The notes beneath the pieces are model-generated. The model had not been told where the DNA came from. It saw nothing but the letters and a program-made list of their open reading frames with translations, and did not search any database. A program made the translations under genes and the position numbers. A stretch of 64,000 nt of DNA from positions 1-64,000 of the forward strand of contig CAMLDY010000004.1 in NCBI GenBank assembly GCA_946478895.1, given 5' to 3'. Source of the DNA: an uncultured Gemmatimonadota bacterium. GTDB lineage: Bacteria > Gemmatimonadota > Gemmatimonadetes > Gemmatimonadales > Gemmatimonadaceae. This document shows, one piece after another, positions 41,647-50,874 of this stretch. How positions within the stretch are numbered: the first letter of the stretch is position 1; each line of letters opens with the position of its first letter.

Positions 41647-42339
41647 CTACCGAGCAACGGCCTCGCGCGACTCAACGACTCGCTTCTGCGTCGCGCCTAG
41701 TGAGTCGACGCGGTTGATGGTGTCGCGGACGGCGGCGCGGATTTTTTCGAATTGACCGCCGGAGATCCAGTCCTGGGGTGCGACCCAGGGACCGCCGCAG
41801 GCGACGACGTTCTTGAGCGCGAGATAGGATTCGAAGGTCGCACCGGTGATGCCGCCGCTCGGATTGAACTCGACACCCGCGAACGGACCGGCGAGGAGAT
41901 TCAGGTACTCGAGCCCGCCGAGTGTGACGATCGGCCAGAGCTTGAAGAGATTGAGCCCGGTCTCCAATCCGGCCTCGATCTCACTCGCTGTCGCGACGCC
42001 GGGGTAAACCGGGACATCGTGCTCGAGGCAGTAGTCGACGACGGCGCGATTGAAGCCCGGCGAGATGACGAAGTGCGCGCCAGCTTTCCGCGCCTGCTCC
42101 GCCTGCCGCACGTTGAGCACGGTGCCGACGCCGGCGAAGATCTCGGGGCGTTCCTGGGTCATCCGCCGCAGCGCCTCGAGCGCGGCGGGAGTGCGCAGGG
42201 TTATCTCGGCGATCGGCAAGCCACCGTCGAGGAGAGCGCTGGCGAGCGGAACCGCCTGCGCGACGTCGTCGATGACGATCACCGGAATGATGCGCCAGCG
42301 CCGAAGCGCTTTCGTCATCATGGATTGCTGCACGTTCAA
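41647..42339 (-). CDS. eda: KDPG/KHG aldolase
   Basis: A protein of 230 residues with a TTG start behind AGGAG (6-nt spacing). Class I aldolase residues are in place: PIAEITLRTPAALEALR with the Glu, FAGVGTVLNVRQAEQA with the Thr, FVISPGFN, and the Schiff-base Lys in NLFKLWPI (KFFPA in E. coli Eda), then VEFNPSGGITGATFESYLALKNVVACGGPWV. It splits 2-keto-3-deoxy-6-phosphogluconate into pyruvate and glyceraldehyde-3-phosphate, the last Entner-Doudoroff step, and also handles 4-hydroxy-2-oxoglutarate in some bacteria. No edd gene is next to it, so it may serve uronate or galactonate breakdown. Confidence 0.93.
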   Translation of the reverse strand: MNVQQSMMTKALRRWRIIPVIVIDDVAQAVPLASALLDGGLPIAEITLRTPAALEALRRMTQERPEIFAGVGTVLNVRQAEQARKAGAHFVISPGFNRAVVDYCLEHDVPVYPGVATASEIEAGLETGLNLFKLWPIVTLGGLEYLNLLAGPFAGVEFNPSGGITGATFESYLALKNVVACGGPWVAPQDWISGGQFEKIRAAVRDTINRVDSLGATQKRVVESREAVAR

Positions 42340-42405
42340 TTCGGACTCCTACCGGGGGGAACGAAGTTTACCAAAGGGCGGGCGGCGGCGGCAACTGAAC
42401 AACTA

Positions 42406-42598
42406 AACTGCAAAAGAACGGGTGCGAGATGTCAGTGGCATGGCTGGCAGTGATTGGTTCACTACGTCGGGACGTTTCTACTCGCCTTCAGAGCACAAGC
42501 AGTTGCCTGTGCTATGAGCGCCACCGGTGACGTCCCGACGTAGTGAACTGCTAGCTCGCTACTACGCTACTGACGTCTCGCACCCGTTCTTTTGCAGT
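42406..42598. repeat. PF2f palindrome, complete
   Basis: The left tip AACTGCAAAAGAACGGG and right tip CCCGTTCTTTTGCAGT are perfect inverted copies here. The arms hold CTACGTCGGGACGT and ACGTCCCGACGTAG; the centre GAGCACAAGCAGTTGCCTGTGC folds on itself. The right end lies 3 bp from the S9 peptidase stop (42602). Confidence 0.93.
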
Positions 42599-42601
42599 GC
42601 G

Positions 42602-44755
42602 TTACTGAACATCGTACTCCGGCCTCTCCTTCCCCTGAAGGTACCGATCGAACCAACCCACGATGTGCCGTAGCCGCTCGACCCGGTGCCACGGTTTGCC
42701 CGAGCGCGAGAGCTCGTGGGTTTCGTCCGGGAAGCGCACCATCACCGTCGGCTTGTGCAGGTACTTGAGCGCGCGGAACATCTGCTCGCCGCCCATCGGC
42801 GGCGGGGTGCGCATGTCGGCCTCGCCCTCCACCAGCATCAACGGCGTCGTGACGTTGGAGATGTAGGTGATCGGCGACAGCTCGGCGAATTGCTTCGGGT
42901 ACTCCCATGGAGCGCCGGAAAACCACGTCGGATTGAAGAGCGTGAAATCGGCGGCGTACCAGAAGCCCGACCAGTCGGCAATCGAGCGCTGCGACACTGC
43001 TGCCGCGAACCTGTGGGTGTGGCCGACGGTCCAGTTGGTGAGAACCCCCCCGCCACTTCCGCCCGTCACTCCCATGTGAGTCGAGTCGACGTAGCCGCGC
43101 TTGATCACCTCGTCGACGCCGGCCATCAGATCCTTGTAGTCGTCGCCGGGATAGTGGAACTGGATGATGTTGGCGAAGTCCTGCCCGTACGAAGTGCTGC
43201 CACGCGGATTGACGTAGACCACGACGTAGCCCTTCGCTGCCATCCAGTCGAACTCGTGGGTGAAGGTGTAGCCGTACGCCGAGTTGGGCCCGCCGTGAAT
43301 CTGGAGGATCATCGGATACTTCCGCGACGCGTTGAAGCCGGGCGGCTTGAGAATCCATCCCTGAATGCGTTTGCCGTCGAAGCTGTTGTACGAGAATTCT
43401 TCGGGTGCGGGAATGTCGAGGGCACTGAATAGCGCGTCGTTTACCCGGGTAATCTGACGTGCAGCAGGAAGCGGGGCGCGCGAGGCGGCGTCGAACACGA
43501 ACAGATCACCGATATTGACCGGCGTCGAGACGAGAGCGACGATCTTCGTTCCGTCGGCACTCGCGGTGTACGATTCGACATCGTGGTCACCCGATGTCAC
43601 TGCGCTGCCCTTCCCCCCGGCCGAGGGAAAGCGCATCAGATTTGCGCGTCCGTTCTCGGTAGTGACAACGATCAAGCTGCCGTCTTTTGCCCAGATGATT
43701 CCGCCGCCGTTCCCCGCGCGCGGCGGATGCTGATCGGCGGTCAGCCCGCCCTCGACATCGTAGTCGTAGTCGGTAGTGAGATTGCGCGGTTTGGCGCCGG
43801 GCGTTGCGTCCATGACGTACAGGTCGGCCTCGTCGTAGAACCGGAGCGGCTTCGCGTTCTCGCTTCCGGTGAAAGCAATGCGCTTTCCGTCCGGTGATAT
43901 CGCGATCGACCCGATGCCGCCGTCGAGCGCTGCAACCTTCACCATCGATCCGCCGGCAGCGGGCACGGAGTAGAGCTCGTCGCTCCTGGGATCGTAGTAC
44001 GGCTCGAGCCTGCGATTGGACGTGAAATACAGGCGCGCGCCGTCGGGCGACCACACCGGCTCGTTCTCGTCGAACTCACCGAAAGTGATCTGCCTCGCCT
44101 TCGCCGGCGCGCCACCTGGTGCGTATGAAGCCGGCACGGTCCAGATGTGGGAGTGCGCGCCGGGATCGGTGTAACCGCCGCCGTTCCAGCGGTACTGCGC
44201 GCGCGTGATGATGCGCACGTCGCTGACGTGGCGCCTGCTCGCGGTATCGGCGGATCTCTTCGCCGAGTCCGCCACGGTGGTGTCGGGTGTCGAGACAAAT
44301 GCCAGGGTGCGACCGTCGGGCGACCACACCGGATTGCTGGCGCCTTTGGAGGCGTCGGTGATGGGGCGCGCTTCGCCACCTGTCATCGAGATCAGGTAGA
44401 TCTGGGCCGGCTTCGATTTCCCGTCCACGGGTTCCGGAGTGCGCACGAACGCGAGCTCGCGGCCACTTGGCGACCAGCGCGGGGATCGGTCGTTTCGTCC
44501 CGAGGTCAGTGGGCGCGGAGCCGCACTGCCGTCGGCGGGCACCACGAAGATCTGGGTCTCGTAGCGATCCTTGTCCTCGTTGACCGTGACGCGCACGAAG
44601 GCGACCTGCGATCCGTCAGGTGAGATCTGCGGGTCGGCAGCCCACACGAAGCGGAACAAATCCGTATCGGTGATCGGCCGACGGGCCTGCGCTCCCAGGG
44701 ATGCGGCGCAGAAGAAAATGGAGACGGCAAATGAAAAACGGCGCGCGACGACCAT
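42602..44755 (-). CDS. S9 family serine peptidase (acylaminoacyl/dipeptidyl peptidase type)
   Basis: A protein of 717 residues from the ATG at 44755, with a signal peptide ending near residue 23 (AASLGAQA). An N-terminal seven-bladed propeller made of WD40-like PD40 repeats ([59 protein letters not shown]) caps an alpha/beta-hydrolase domain. The nucleophile Ser lies in [15 protein letters not shown] near residue 568, the Asp in [14 protein letters not shown] near 645 and the His in [11 protein letters not shown] near 680. It cuts short peptides in the periplasm. The gene stands alone between the eda unit and a divergent gene. Confidence 0.93.
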   Translation of the reverse strand: MVVARRFSFAVSIFFCAASLGAQARRPITDTDLFRFVWAADPQISPDGSQVAFVRVTVNEDKDRYETQIFVVPADGSAAPRPLTSGRNDRSPRWSPSGRELAFVRTPEPVDGKSKPAQIYLISMTGGEARPITDASKGASNPVWSPDGRTLAFVSTPDTTVADSAKRSADTASRRHVSDVRIITRAQYRWNGGGYTDPGAHSHIWTVPASYAPGGAPAKARQITFGEFDENEPVWSPDGARLYFTSNRRLEPYYDPRSDELYSVPAAGGSMVKVAALDGGIGSIAISPDGKRIAFTGSENAKPLRFYDEADLYVMDATPGAKPRNLTTDYDYDVEGGLTADQHPPRAGNGGGIIWAKDGSLIVVTTENGRANLMRFPSAGGKGSAVTSGDHDVESYTASADGTKIVALVSTPVNIGDLFVFDAASRAPLPAARQITRVNDALFSALDIPAPEEFSYNSFDGKRIQGWILKPPGFNASRKYPMILQIHGGPNSAYGYTFTHEFDWMAAKGYVVVYVNPRGSTSYGQDFANIIQFHYPGDDYKDLMAGVDEVIKRGYVDSTHMGVTGGSGGGVLTNWTVGHTHRFAAAVSQRSIADWSGFWYAADFTLFNPTWFSGAPWEYPKQFAELSPITYISNVTTPLMLVEGEADMRTPPPMGGEQMFRALKYLHKPTVMVRFPDETHELSRSGKPWHRVERLRHIVGWFDRYLQGKERPEYDVQ

Positions 44756-44870
44756 GCCTTTACCTCGCTGTGTGCAGTGAATTCGGACCAACGTGCTTCG
44801 GGCGGGAACGGGCCGCCAAAATTAGCCCCAAAAGGTTACGGTTGAGCCCGCTGCACAGTCTTGAAAGACT

Positions 44871-45323
44871 ATGCCCGCCTCCGGATCAACAGAGCACCCG
44901 ATCCGCGTCATCACGATCGACAACAACAAGTTCCTCGTCTCCCTGAGCGTCGGGTACGATGGGGTCGAGTACATTGGCCGTCTCCTGTTCACGGACGCCA
45001 CGACCAAGATCTTCTACCAGGATCATGGCGGAGTTCCGGGCACCAGCGTGCTCGACGCCGTGCGCAAGGCAAAGGAGTTCACCGACGCGCAGCTCCAGCA
45101 GCGCTGCCACCGCGCCCTGTCCGAGAAGCGCCGCTTCGGCAAGCTCCGCCGCACCACCGATGAGATGATCGAGAAGATCAGGTACCTCAATCGCGTCGCC
45201 GTCGGGCTCGAGAAAGGCACCATCGACCGCGACGGCGGGAATCGGGAGCTCGAGGCCATCCAGGGTCAGCTGCTCGAGATCGTGCAGCGACTGCGGATGC
45301 ACGCTGGCGTTGAGGACGGGTAA
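44871..45323 (+). CDS. Conserved hypothetical cytoplasmic protein
   Basis: A protein of 150 residues. The N-terminal half is beta-rich (IRVITIDNNKFLVSLSVGYDGVEYIGRLLFTD, TKIFYQDHGGVPGTSVLDAV) and the C-terminal half is a long charged helix pair (FTDAQLQQRCHRALSEKRRFGKLRRTTDEMIEKIRYLN, NRELEAIQGQLLEIVQRLRM), likely a coiled coil. No signal peptide. The first block is reminiscent of small regulatory proteins, but no domain can be named. The PF6 palindrome begins 7 bp behind its stop. Confidence 0.72.
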   Translation: MPASGSTEHPIRVITIDNNKFLVSLSVGYDGVEYIGRLLFTDATTKIFYQDHGGVPGTSVLDAVRKAKEFTDAQLQQRCHRALSEKRRFGKLRRTTDEMIEKIRYLNRVAVGLEKGTIDRDGGNRELEAIQGQLLEIVQRLRMHAGVEDG

Positions 45324-45330
45324 GAGCCAA

Positions 45331-45541
45331 AGGCGAAAAGAGTAAGGTGGAGGGCGCGAGGTGGTTGGGAGGAGGCGCGAGAGGTGCGGGCGTTCGAGAC
45401 CTTTCCGCCAAATCAAACACTACCGCACCTGCAAACGGGACGGGCCCCGACGCCGCAAAGGTAGCGGCAGGCACCGGAACGGCCGCACCCCTCCCCACCT
45501 CCTCCCTATCGCCTCGCACCCTTCACCTACTCTTTTCGCTG
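45331..45541. repeat. PF6 palindrome at a convergent junction
   Basis: The left arm (45331-45411) starts GCGAAAAGAGTAAGGTGGAG and the right arm (about 45455-45541) ends CTTCACCTACTCTTTTCGC; GGGAGGAGG/CCTCCTCCC lies inside. The arms pair over about 75 bp with mismatches. It fills the gap between the stop codons at 45323 and 45565. One copy in this window. Confidence 0.85.
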
Positions 45542-45564
45542 TTGGTTTCCCGCTGTTGACGGGC

Positions 45565-47478
45565 CTACCGTCCGCTCCATCGATTGTTGGTGGAATCCGC
45601 GTCGACCCATATCCCCGTCTGCAGCCCGACTGACTGGACGGTCTTGCCTGTCGCAATGGGCACCACTGCACGGCGAGGATCGGCGCGCCAGATCGCTGAC
45701 GTCTGATGGAAGGTCTGAGTCGTGCCGTCGCCGAAACGCGTCTCGATGTCGACCGGCACCGGCATCCCACCAACGTTGTCGATCGTTACCGCGTAGCCGT
45801 CGCCGGTTTTCGCGACGCCGTTGACGGCGAGATCGATGTAACCGTTGCGGAAAAACCAGTCGTTCCAGAACCAGTTCAGATTCTGCCCGGTGACGTTGTT
45901 CACCGTGTTGAAGAAATCCCACGGCAGTGGATGCTTGCCGTGCCAGCGGGCCATGAACTCGTGGAGCGCGCTTCGAAACATGGCATCGCCGAGCATTTCC
46001 TTCAGGGCGAGGTAGCCGAGCGCCGCCTTGCCGTAGGCGTTGTCGCCATAGGCGCGGGGCGCGAGTGCATCGGCGGGCGTGATGATCGGGAGGTCCTCGA
46101 GTGCTGACGGATTTCCGGCCCACCCATTCACCCGGAACTGCTTGAAGAACTCGCTGGCTCGCTCCTTACCGATATCCGCGGTGCCGATCAGATACTCGAA
46201 AGTCGTCGCCCATCCCTCGTCCATGAACGCGTACCGACTCTCGTTGATCCCCATGTAAAACGGGAAGTAGGTGTGTGCGATCTCGTGCTCGGCGACGAAG
46301 CGTGAGAACACCGTGTCGGCGTAGCTCTCGTCGTTGACCATCATCGGGTATTCCATCCCCGCGAATCCCTGAACGACAGTGCTCTTCTCGTAGGGATACG
46401 GCACTCCGGGCCAGTTGTGCGACAGCCAATCCAGACCGTGACGCGCGAACTGCACCATGTGATGGAAGTCGGCGGAGGTGTCGTTGTACGCCGCCTGCAC
46501 GCTCGCGCGCCGCTGCGTCGCGTCGTCCACGACCACGCTCGCCGCATCCCACACGTAGTGGTCGCTGAGATTGTAGGTCATATCGGGGATGTCGGTCGCG
46601 CGGAATCGCCAGGTATTCCGCGGCGACTGCGCCGTCACCGATTTCGCCGCCATGTCGGCTCTCGATGCGACGGTAATGGTCCGATCCGATGTGAATGACT
46701 GGTTGTAGCGCTGGAGTGTCGTCGGACGCAGCACCTCGGATGGATTGAGCAGGGTGCCCGTTCCCCACACCACGAAATTGGCGGGAACGGTGATCGCGAC
46801 GTCGTAATCGTTGAAGTCGCTGTAAAACTCCTGGACGTCGGTGAACGGCATGGTGTCCCAGCCGTTGTAGTCATCGAACACCGCAACGCGCGGATAGAAG
46901 TACGCCAGGTACCACGTCGTCGAATCGATCATTCCCTCGCGGCCGCTCTCCTTCGAGATCTCGTAATGCCAATTGAAATGGAGTCGCACCGAGTCGTGTG
47001 GGAGCAGAGGCGCGGGCAGCCTGAAGCGCTGTGACGTTGATGGATTGTCGCCCGCGGGCCACGCTACCGGCTGCTGATTGACGATCAGGGTGTCGATGTG
47101 CACGCCCGACGTCAGATAATCAGCCGACGCGCCACCGCCGCGCACGGCACCTGGCTTGTGAATGTTCAGCAGCAGCTTGATCACCGGATTCCGAATGGTG
47201 TCCGGACTGTTGTTGAAGTAGGTGATGTCTTCGCTGCCGCGAATGGTGCGATCCGGAGGCAGCGCGGTGACGGCGATGTTGTAGCGTCCGCGATTCTGCC
47301 AATAGTTGGGACCGGGCCGGCCGTCCGGCGATCGCGTTCCCTTTCGAAAAGCCGACGCGACGTCGCGCGGCATGTACAGCGGCTCCGAAGTCGATGTCAC
47401 CGGCGCCGGAACGGTTGCCGGCGCGGGGGCACATCCGGCGGCGACGAGTCCCGCGATTCCAACGAGGGCAGCACGCAT
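45565..47478 (-). CDS. M1 family zinc aminopeptidase-like lipoprotein
   Basis: A protein of 637 residues from the ATG at 47478; the upstream open frame lies inside the preceding gene and is ignored. A lipoprotein signal ends LVAAGC (Cys16). The N-terminal beta domain begins with PGPNYWQNRGRYNIAVTALPPDRTIRGSEDITYFNNSPD; the exopeptidase-type substrate motif is GMEYPMM; the zinc site is AEHEIAHTYFPFYMGINESRYAFMDEGWA, i.e. HExxH plus a Glu 18 residues on, near residue 398. It would trim peptides at the cell surface or in the periplasm. It starts 1 bp after the stop of the monooxygenase gene, so the two are coupled. The protein at 50875 is a paralogue. Confidence 0.92.
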   Translation of the reverse strand: MRAALVGIAGLVAAGCAPAPATVPAPVTSTSEPLYMPRDVASAFRKGTRSPDGRPGPNYWQNRGRYNIAVTALPPDRTIRGSEDITYFNNSPDTIRNPVIKLLLNIHKPGAVRGGGASADYLTSGVHIDTLIVNQQPVAWPAGDNPSTSQRFRLPAPLLPHDSVRLHFNWHYEISKESGREGMIDSTTWYLAYFYPRVAVFDDYNGWDTMPFTDVQEFYSDFNDYDVAITVPANFVVWGTGTLLNPSEVLRPTTLQRYNQSFTSDRTITVASRADMAAKSVTAQSPRNTWRFRATDIPDMTYNLSDHYVWDAASVVVDDATQRRASVQAAYNDTSADFHHMVQFARHGLDWLSHNWPGVPYPYEKSTVVQGFAGMEYPMMVNDESYADTVFSRFVAEHEIAHTYFPFYMGINESRYAFMDEGWATTFEYLIGTADIGKERASEFFKQFRVNGWAGNPSALEDLPIITPADALAPRAYGDNAYGKAALGYLALKEMLGDAMFRSALHEFMARWHGKHPLPWDFFNTVNNVTGQNLNWFWNDWFFRNGYIDLAVNGVAKTGDGYAVTIDNVGGMPVPVDIETRFGDGTTQTFHQTSAIWRADPRRAVVPIATGKTVQSVGLQTGIWVDADSTNNRWSGR

Positions 47479-47479
47479 T

Positions 47480-48616
47480 TCAGTTTTCCTGTTGTGAGAG
47501 ATAAGAGCCGACGTTCCTTGCGAGGCGTCGCGACGCCAGGTTCGACTCGAACAGCTGACCACGTAAACTGTGGTTGAAGCCGATGAAATAAAGTCCCGGG
47601 ACGCTCGACGGCGAGCCGGATTCGGCGATTGGCTCACCCGCCTGGTTCAGTACGTGGTCGTCGTCGATAAGGTTCTCGAGTCCCGCGCTGAAGCCGGTCG
47701 CAGCAATGATTGCGTCGAACGGCTCCGCCGACCCGTCGGCGAAAACGGCGTTCGACTCGGTAAGCCGCTCGAGCGCAGGCCGGATTTTTATCATGCCGCG
47801 CTTGACCGCCGCGACGAAGCCGACGTCGATGACGGGAACGCGACGCGACGAGAACGGCCCCCATTGTGGCCGCGGAATCCCGTAAGCTGTGAGGTCGCCG
47901 AGTACGATCCGCGCGGTTATCCGGCCAAGCCTGTCGGCGATGCGTGGCGGCAGAGCGCTCAGGATCAACCCGGTGCGCTGCACGGGCATCCCAAACGGAT
48001 CACGCGGCACGATCGGCGGCGCACTGCGAATGCTGATCGCTGTGAACGAAGCTCCGTGCTCAGCGACATCAGTCGCGATCTCGGCGCCGCTGTTTCCGGC
48101 GCCGACAACGAGCACCCGTTTTCCGGCGTAAGGCGCGGGACGATGGTAGTCAGCGGAATGGGTGAGCTCCCCGCGAAACAACTCGGCGCCCGTCCAACGC
48201 GGTGGAAGTGGCTCGCGGTACTGTCCGGTGGCGACGACGACTGCCTTCGATCGCCACGTCGCGCCGCCGACGGTCGTTGTCTGCCATCCTCCGGTATCGG
48301 GATCCTTTGCGACGCGCCGCGCCTGACAGTCGGTCATCACCTGAAGACCGAAGTGATCCGCGTATTCCCTCAGATACTCGACGAACTGATCGCGGGACAA
48401 GTACGCCGGGTAGCGGCGGGAAATTCCGTAGTGCGCCAATCCGGAGAATCCCCTGACGGTGTGGAGATGAAGGCGATCGTAACGGCGCGACCACGTCCCA
48501 CCGATCTCCTGATCGCGCTCGAGGACGACGACATCGACGCCGTTACGCTTGAGTGAAGCGGCGGCAGATAATCCCGACGCGCCACCGCCGACAACCACCA
48601 CCGTCGTTTCCGGCAT
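47480..48616 (-). CDS. FAD-dependent monooxygenase (flavin-containing monooxygenase type)
   Basis: A protein of 378 residues from the ATG at 48616 with GGGAGA upstream. The FAD motif is VVVVGGGASGLSAAASL at the N-terminus and VVVLERDQEIGGTWSRRYDRLHLHT follows. The FMO/BVMO fingerprint FRGELTHSADYHRP (FxGxxxHxxxY) is near residue 155, and the NADPH motif VLVVGAGNSGAEIATDVAEHG is near 168. AIIAATGFSAGLENL is the C-terminal ATG motif. It oxygenates nitrogen, sulphur or ketone groups of small substrates; the exact one is not deducible. A tight 1-bp junction with an M1 peptidase gene is unusual. Confidence 0.92.
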   Translation of the reverse strand: MPETTVVVVGGGASGLSAAASLKRNGVDVVVLERDQEIGGTWSRRYDRLHLHTVRGFSGLAHYGISRRYPAYLSRDQFVEYLREYADHFGLQVMTDCQARRVAKDPDTGGWQTTTVGGATWRSKAVVVATGQYREPLPPRWTGAELFRGELTHSADYHRPAPYAGKRVLVVGAGNSGAEIATDVAEHGASFTAISIRSAPPIVPRDPFGMPVQRTGLILSALPPRIADRLGRITARIVLGDLTAYGIPRPQWGPFSSRRVPVIDVGFVAAVKRGMIKIRPALERLTESNAVFADGSAEPFDAIIAATGFSAGLENLIDDDHVLNQAGEPIAESGSPSSVPGLYFIGFNHSLRGQLFESNLASRRLARNVGSYLSQQEN

Positions 48617-48743
48617 CCACTCTCCCCTGGCCCCCAAGCTGCAGCTACAACATTGAGGGGCATAAATATGTCCAATACACCTGGAACCGGCCCGTCGGAA
48701 CTTTTCTTCGGTCGGTCGCGTACGGGAAATTGGAGGTGGCTCG

Positions 48744-49502
48744 GTGACTTATCCGCATCATCGGGGGAATTATCCAGCCGACGCTCACCCGGTTCGTCCG
48801 GGTAGCAGCGCAGCGCTGACCGCTCGCACGATCGACGCGACGGTGCATGCCCCGCTGGTGCGAGCCCAGGAGACCGCCGCATCGATCGTCCCCCGCGTTG
48901 CGCAGACCGCGGCCACCATTGCCAATCCTCTGTTCCTCGGCTCGGTCGCGTTGACGTTGCTGTTCATTCTGATCGCGCGGCGGATGCGCTACCGGCCGAG
49001 TGCATTCGTAGTCGGCGCGCTGCTGATCGTGACGCTGAGCTCGTTCAACCCGATGCAGCCGCCGGAGCCGCCGCAATTCGCGCGGGTGCGGACGCCTCGG
49101 ACCTTGAGCCACGACGCGAGTATCGAGCGCGGTCGCCAGCTCTATGGCGGCGACGATTATCAGATGCCCGACGTGGCGTACACGCCAGACCCGGCAGTGG
49201 TGCCCGACGTGCCGGATCCCCCTGATCCCCCTGATCCCCCGCAATACATCGACATCCCCGACTACGGTGTGCAGATCCAGATTCCGGACGACGTGATGGA
49301 GCGGGTACCCGAGATGAGTCGGCACTGGATGAAGTCGACGGAGCGGATGCTGCGCGAGAACCAGCAGTTGCGGGAGATCATGCAGGAGCTGCGGATGCGT
49401 TTGCGCGAGCAGGCGAGACGGGAGCGACTGCGGCGGACTGCGGAGAAGTACCATCTGCGGCCGTCGGAGATCGAGCGGATCGGGTACGTCGTGGTGCCGT
49501 AG
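48744..49502 (+). CDS. Hypothetical membrane protein with proline linker and coiled coil
   Basis: A protein of 252 residues with a GTG start behind GGAGGTGG. Two hydrophobic segments near residues 60-100 (ANPLFLGSVALTLLFILIA and FVVGALLIVTLSSF) give a hairpin in the membrane. Then comes a Pro/Asp linker (VPDVPDPPDPPDPPQYIDIPDYG) and a long charged helix (RHWMKSTERMLRENQQLREIMQELRMRLREQARRERL), probably a coiled coil, ending in a short helix YHLRPSEIERIGYVVVP. Function unknown. The gene diverges from the monooxygenase gene; a PF1 unit follows. Confidence 0.75.
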   Translation: MTYPHHRGNYPADAHPVRPGSSAALTARTIDATVHAPLVRAQETAASIVPRVAQTAATIANPLFLGSVALTLLFILIARRMRYRPSAFVVGALLIVTLSSFNPMQPPEPPQFARVRTPRTLSHDASIERGRQLYGGDDYQMPDVAYTPDPAVVPDVPDPPDPPDPPQYIDIPDYGVQIQIPDDVMERVPEMSRHWMKSTERMLRENQQLREIMQELRMRLREQARRERLRRTAEKYHLRPSEIERIGYVVVP

Positions 49503-49515
49503 GTCAACTACCAAA

Positions 49516-49641
49516 AGAAGACTACCGGCGGGAGGCCGTGGGCGGGCCGGCTCGAGGCTACGCGCTGAAACGGAAATGCGTTTTGTTTTACGCCCGCGGC
49601 CTCAAGCCGTGTGGCCCGTGGCCTCCCGCCGGTAGTCTTCC
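49516..49641. repeat. PF1C palindrome, outer-type unit
   Basis: Left arm AAGACTACCGGCGGGAGGCC...GGCTCGAGGC, right arm GGCCTCAAGCC...GGCCTCCCGCCGGTAGTCTTC. It corresponds to the outer pair of PF1A and PF1E, here without an inner unit; the loop is about 25 nt. It starts 13 bp behind the stop at 49502. Confidence 0.9.
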
Positions 49642-49718
49642 GTTGTGTGTTTCGCTGGAAGAGAGACCGGAAGCGCGAGGACGCAGACTCGGAAGATCGG
49701 CAGTAACTTCTGCCTCTG

Positions 49719-50684
49719 ATGATCCTCCACGAGCGCTGGTTCACAGACGAGGCCCTCTACCCGGTTCAGTTCGGAACGTGGAGCTCGGCGAATAGTCTGA
49801 TCCCGATCGGGGTCGCGGCCGGGATAACCATCGTTGCCACCGTGATCTGGAGAGCGCGCGACCGGCACAGCGTAGTGCCGGGTCCGGTCGCGCTGGGGAT
49901 GCCATGGGAGAATTACGTCACGCTCCTCACGTGGGTACCGCTCGTGATCGGCGTGCACATGGGAGTGACGCTCCTCGTCAGCGGAGTCACTCGCCAGTTG
50001 TTCATCCCCAATCTGGTGCTGCCGGTGAATCTGCTCGGCGGCGTGCTCGGGATGATCGAGATCGCCATCGCCCTCAGCTTCATCTACGGCGCACTGGCGC
50101 GGCCCGCGGCGGCGATGCTGGCGCTCCTATGGCTGATCGGGATGGTCGTGTTCGGGCCGCTGCGATTGATCGAGCACACCGAGATCTTCGGGATCGCATT
50201 CTTCCTGTTCGCGACCGGGCGTGGACCGCTCGCGTTCGACATGGCGGTGGGACGATTGAACAAGCCGCTGCCGTCACTGATCCCGTACGCGGTTCCAGTC
50301 CTGCGCGTCTCGCTCGGCATCGGCCTCGTGCTGGTCGCGCTGACCGAAAAGATCTGGAACATCCCGATGGGGCTCGCATTCCTCGCCGAGCATCACTTCA
50401 ACTTCTTCCCGTACATGGGAATGGCGATCAGTGACACCCAGTTCTTGTTGATCGCGGGAACGGTGGAGCTCGTGGTAGGAATGATGTTGATCACCGGCGC
50501 GTACGTCCGCCTCGTCATCATCATCACCTTGATCCCGTTCAATCTGACGCTCCCGTTCATGGGGTGGCGGGAGCTGGTCGGGCATCTTCCGACCTACGGG
50601 ATCCTCGCGCTGCTGCTGCTGTGGGGGGATGAGCGGGCGGGGGAGAGAGGGGCTTTGGTTCGGGCACTGCGCGGCTCGATCTAA
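49719..50684 (+). CDS. DoxX-like multi-spanning membrane protein
   Basis: A protein of 321 residues with about eight membrane helices (SLIPIGVAAGITIVATVIW, YVTLLTWVPLVIGVHMGVTLLVS, VLGMIEIAIALSFIYGAL, AAAMLALLWLIGMVVFG, IFGIAFFLFATG, VLRVSLGIGLVLVALTEKIW, FLLIAGTVELVVGMMLITGA, IIITLIPFNLTLPFMGW). The C-terminal half VPVLRVSLGIGLVLVALTEKIWNIPMGLAFL...ELVVGMMLITGAYVRL has the DoxX-like helix pattern. DoxX-type proteins are linked to quinone redox chemistry or oxidative stress; the specific role here is unknown. Confidence 0.8.
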   Translation: MILHERWFTDEALYPVQFGTWSSANSLIPIGVAAGITIVATVIWRARDRHSVVPGPVALGMPWENYVTLLTWVPLVIGVHMGVTLLVSGVTRQLFIPNLVLPVNLLGGVLGMIEIAIALSFIYGALARPAAAMLALLWLIGMVVFGPLRLIEHTEIFGIAFFLFATGRGPLAFDMAVGRLNKPLPSLIPYAVPVLRVSLGIGLVLVALTEKIWNIPMGLAFLAEHHFNFFPYMGMAISDTQFLLIAGTVELVVGMMLITGAYVRLVIIITLIPFNLTLPFMGWRELVGHLPTYGILALLLLWGDERAGERGALVRALRGSI

Positions 50685-50714
50685 ACCGCGAATGAGTGTC
50701 GCGGGGAGGCTTCA

Positions 50715-50867
50715 CGGAAGACTACCAGCTAATAGCGGTGGCGGAGCGGCTGGCGGCTCCGAGCCAGGGTTCGATGAGAAGCAGCGCGTCAAATGCGAGT
50801 GCTGTTATCAAATCCGAGCTCGGTGCCGCGAGCCGCTCCGCTCAATGCTACTAGCTGGTCGTCTTCG
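50715..50867. repeat. PF1D palindrome, inner-type unit, at a convergent junction
   Basis: Arms CGGAAGACTACCAGCTAATA (from 50715) and CTAGCTGGTCGTCTTCG (to 50867) with GCGGAGCGGCTGGCGGC-type stems. The loop (GGTTCGATGAGAAGC ... GAGTGCTGTTATCAAAT) matches those of PF1A and PF1B. It lies 30 bp behind one stop codon (50684) and 7 bp from the other (50875). Confidence 0.92.
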
Positions 50868-50874
50868 GTAATGC

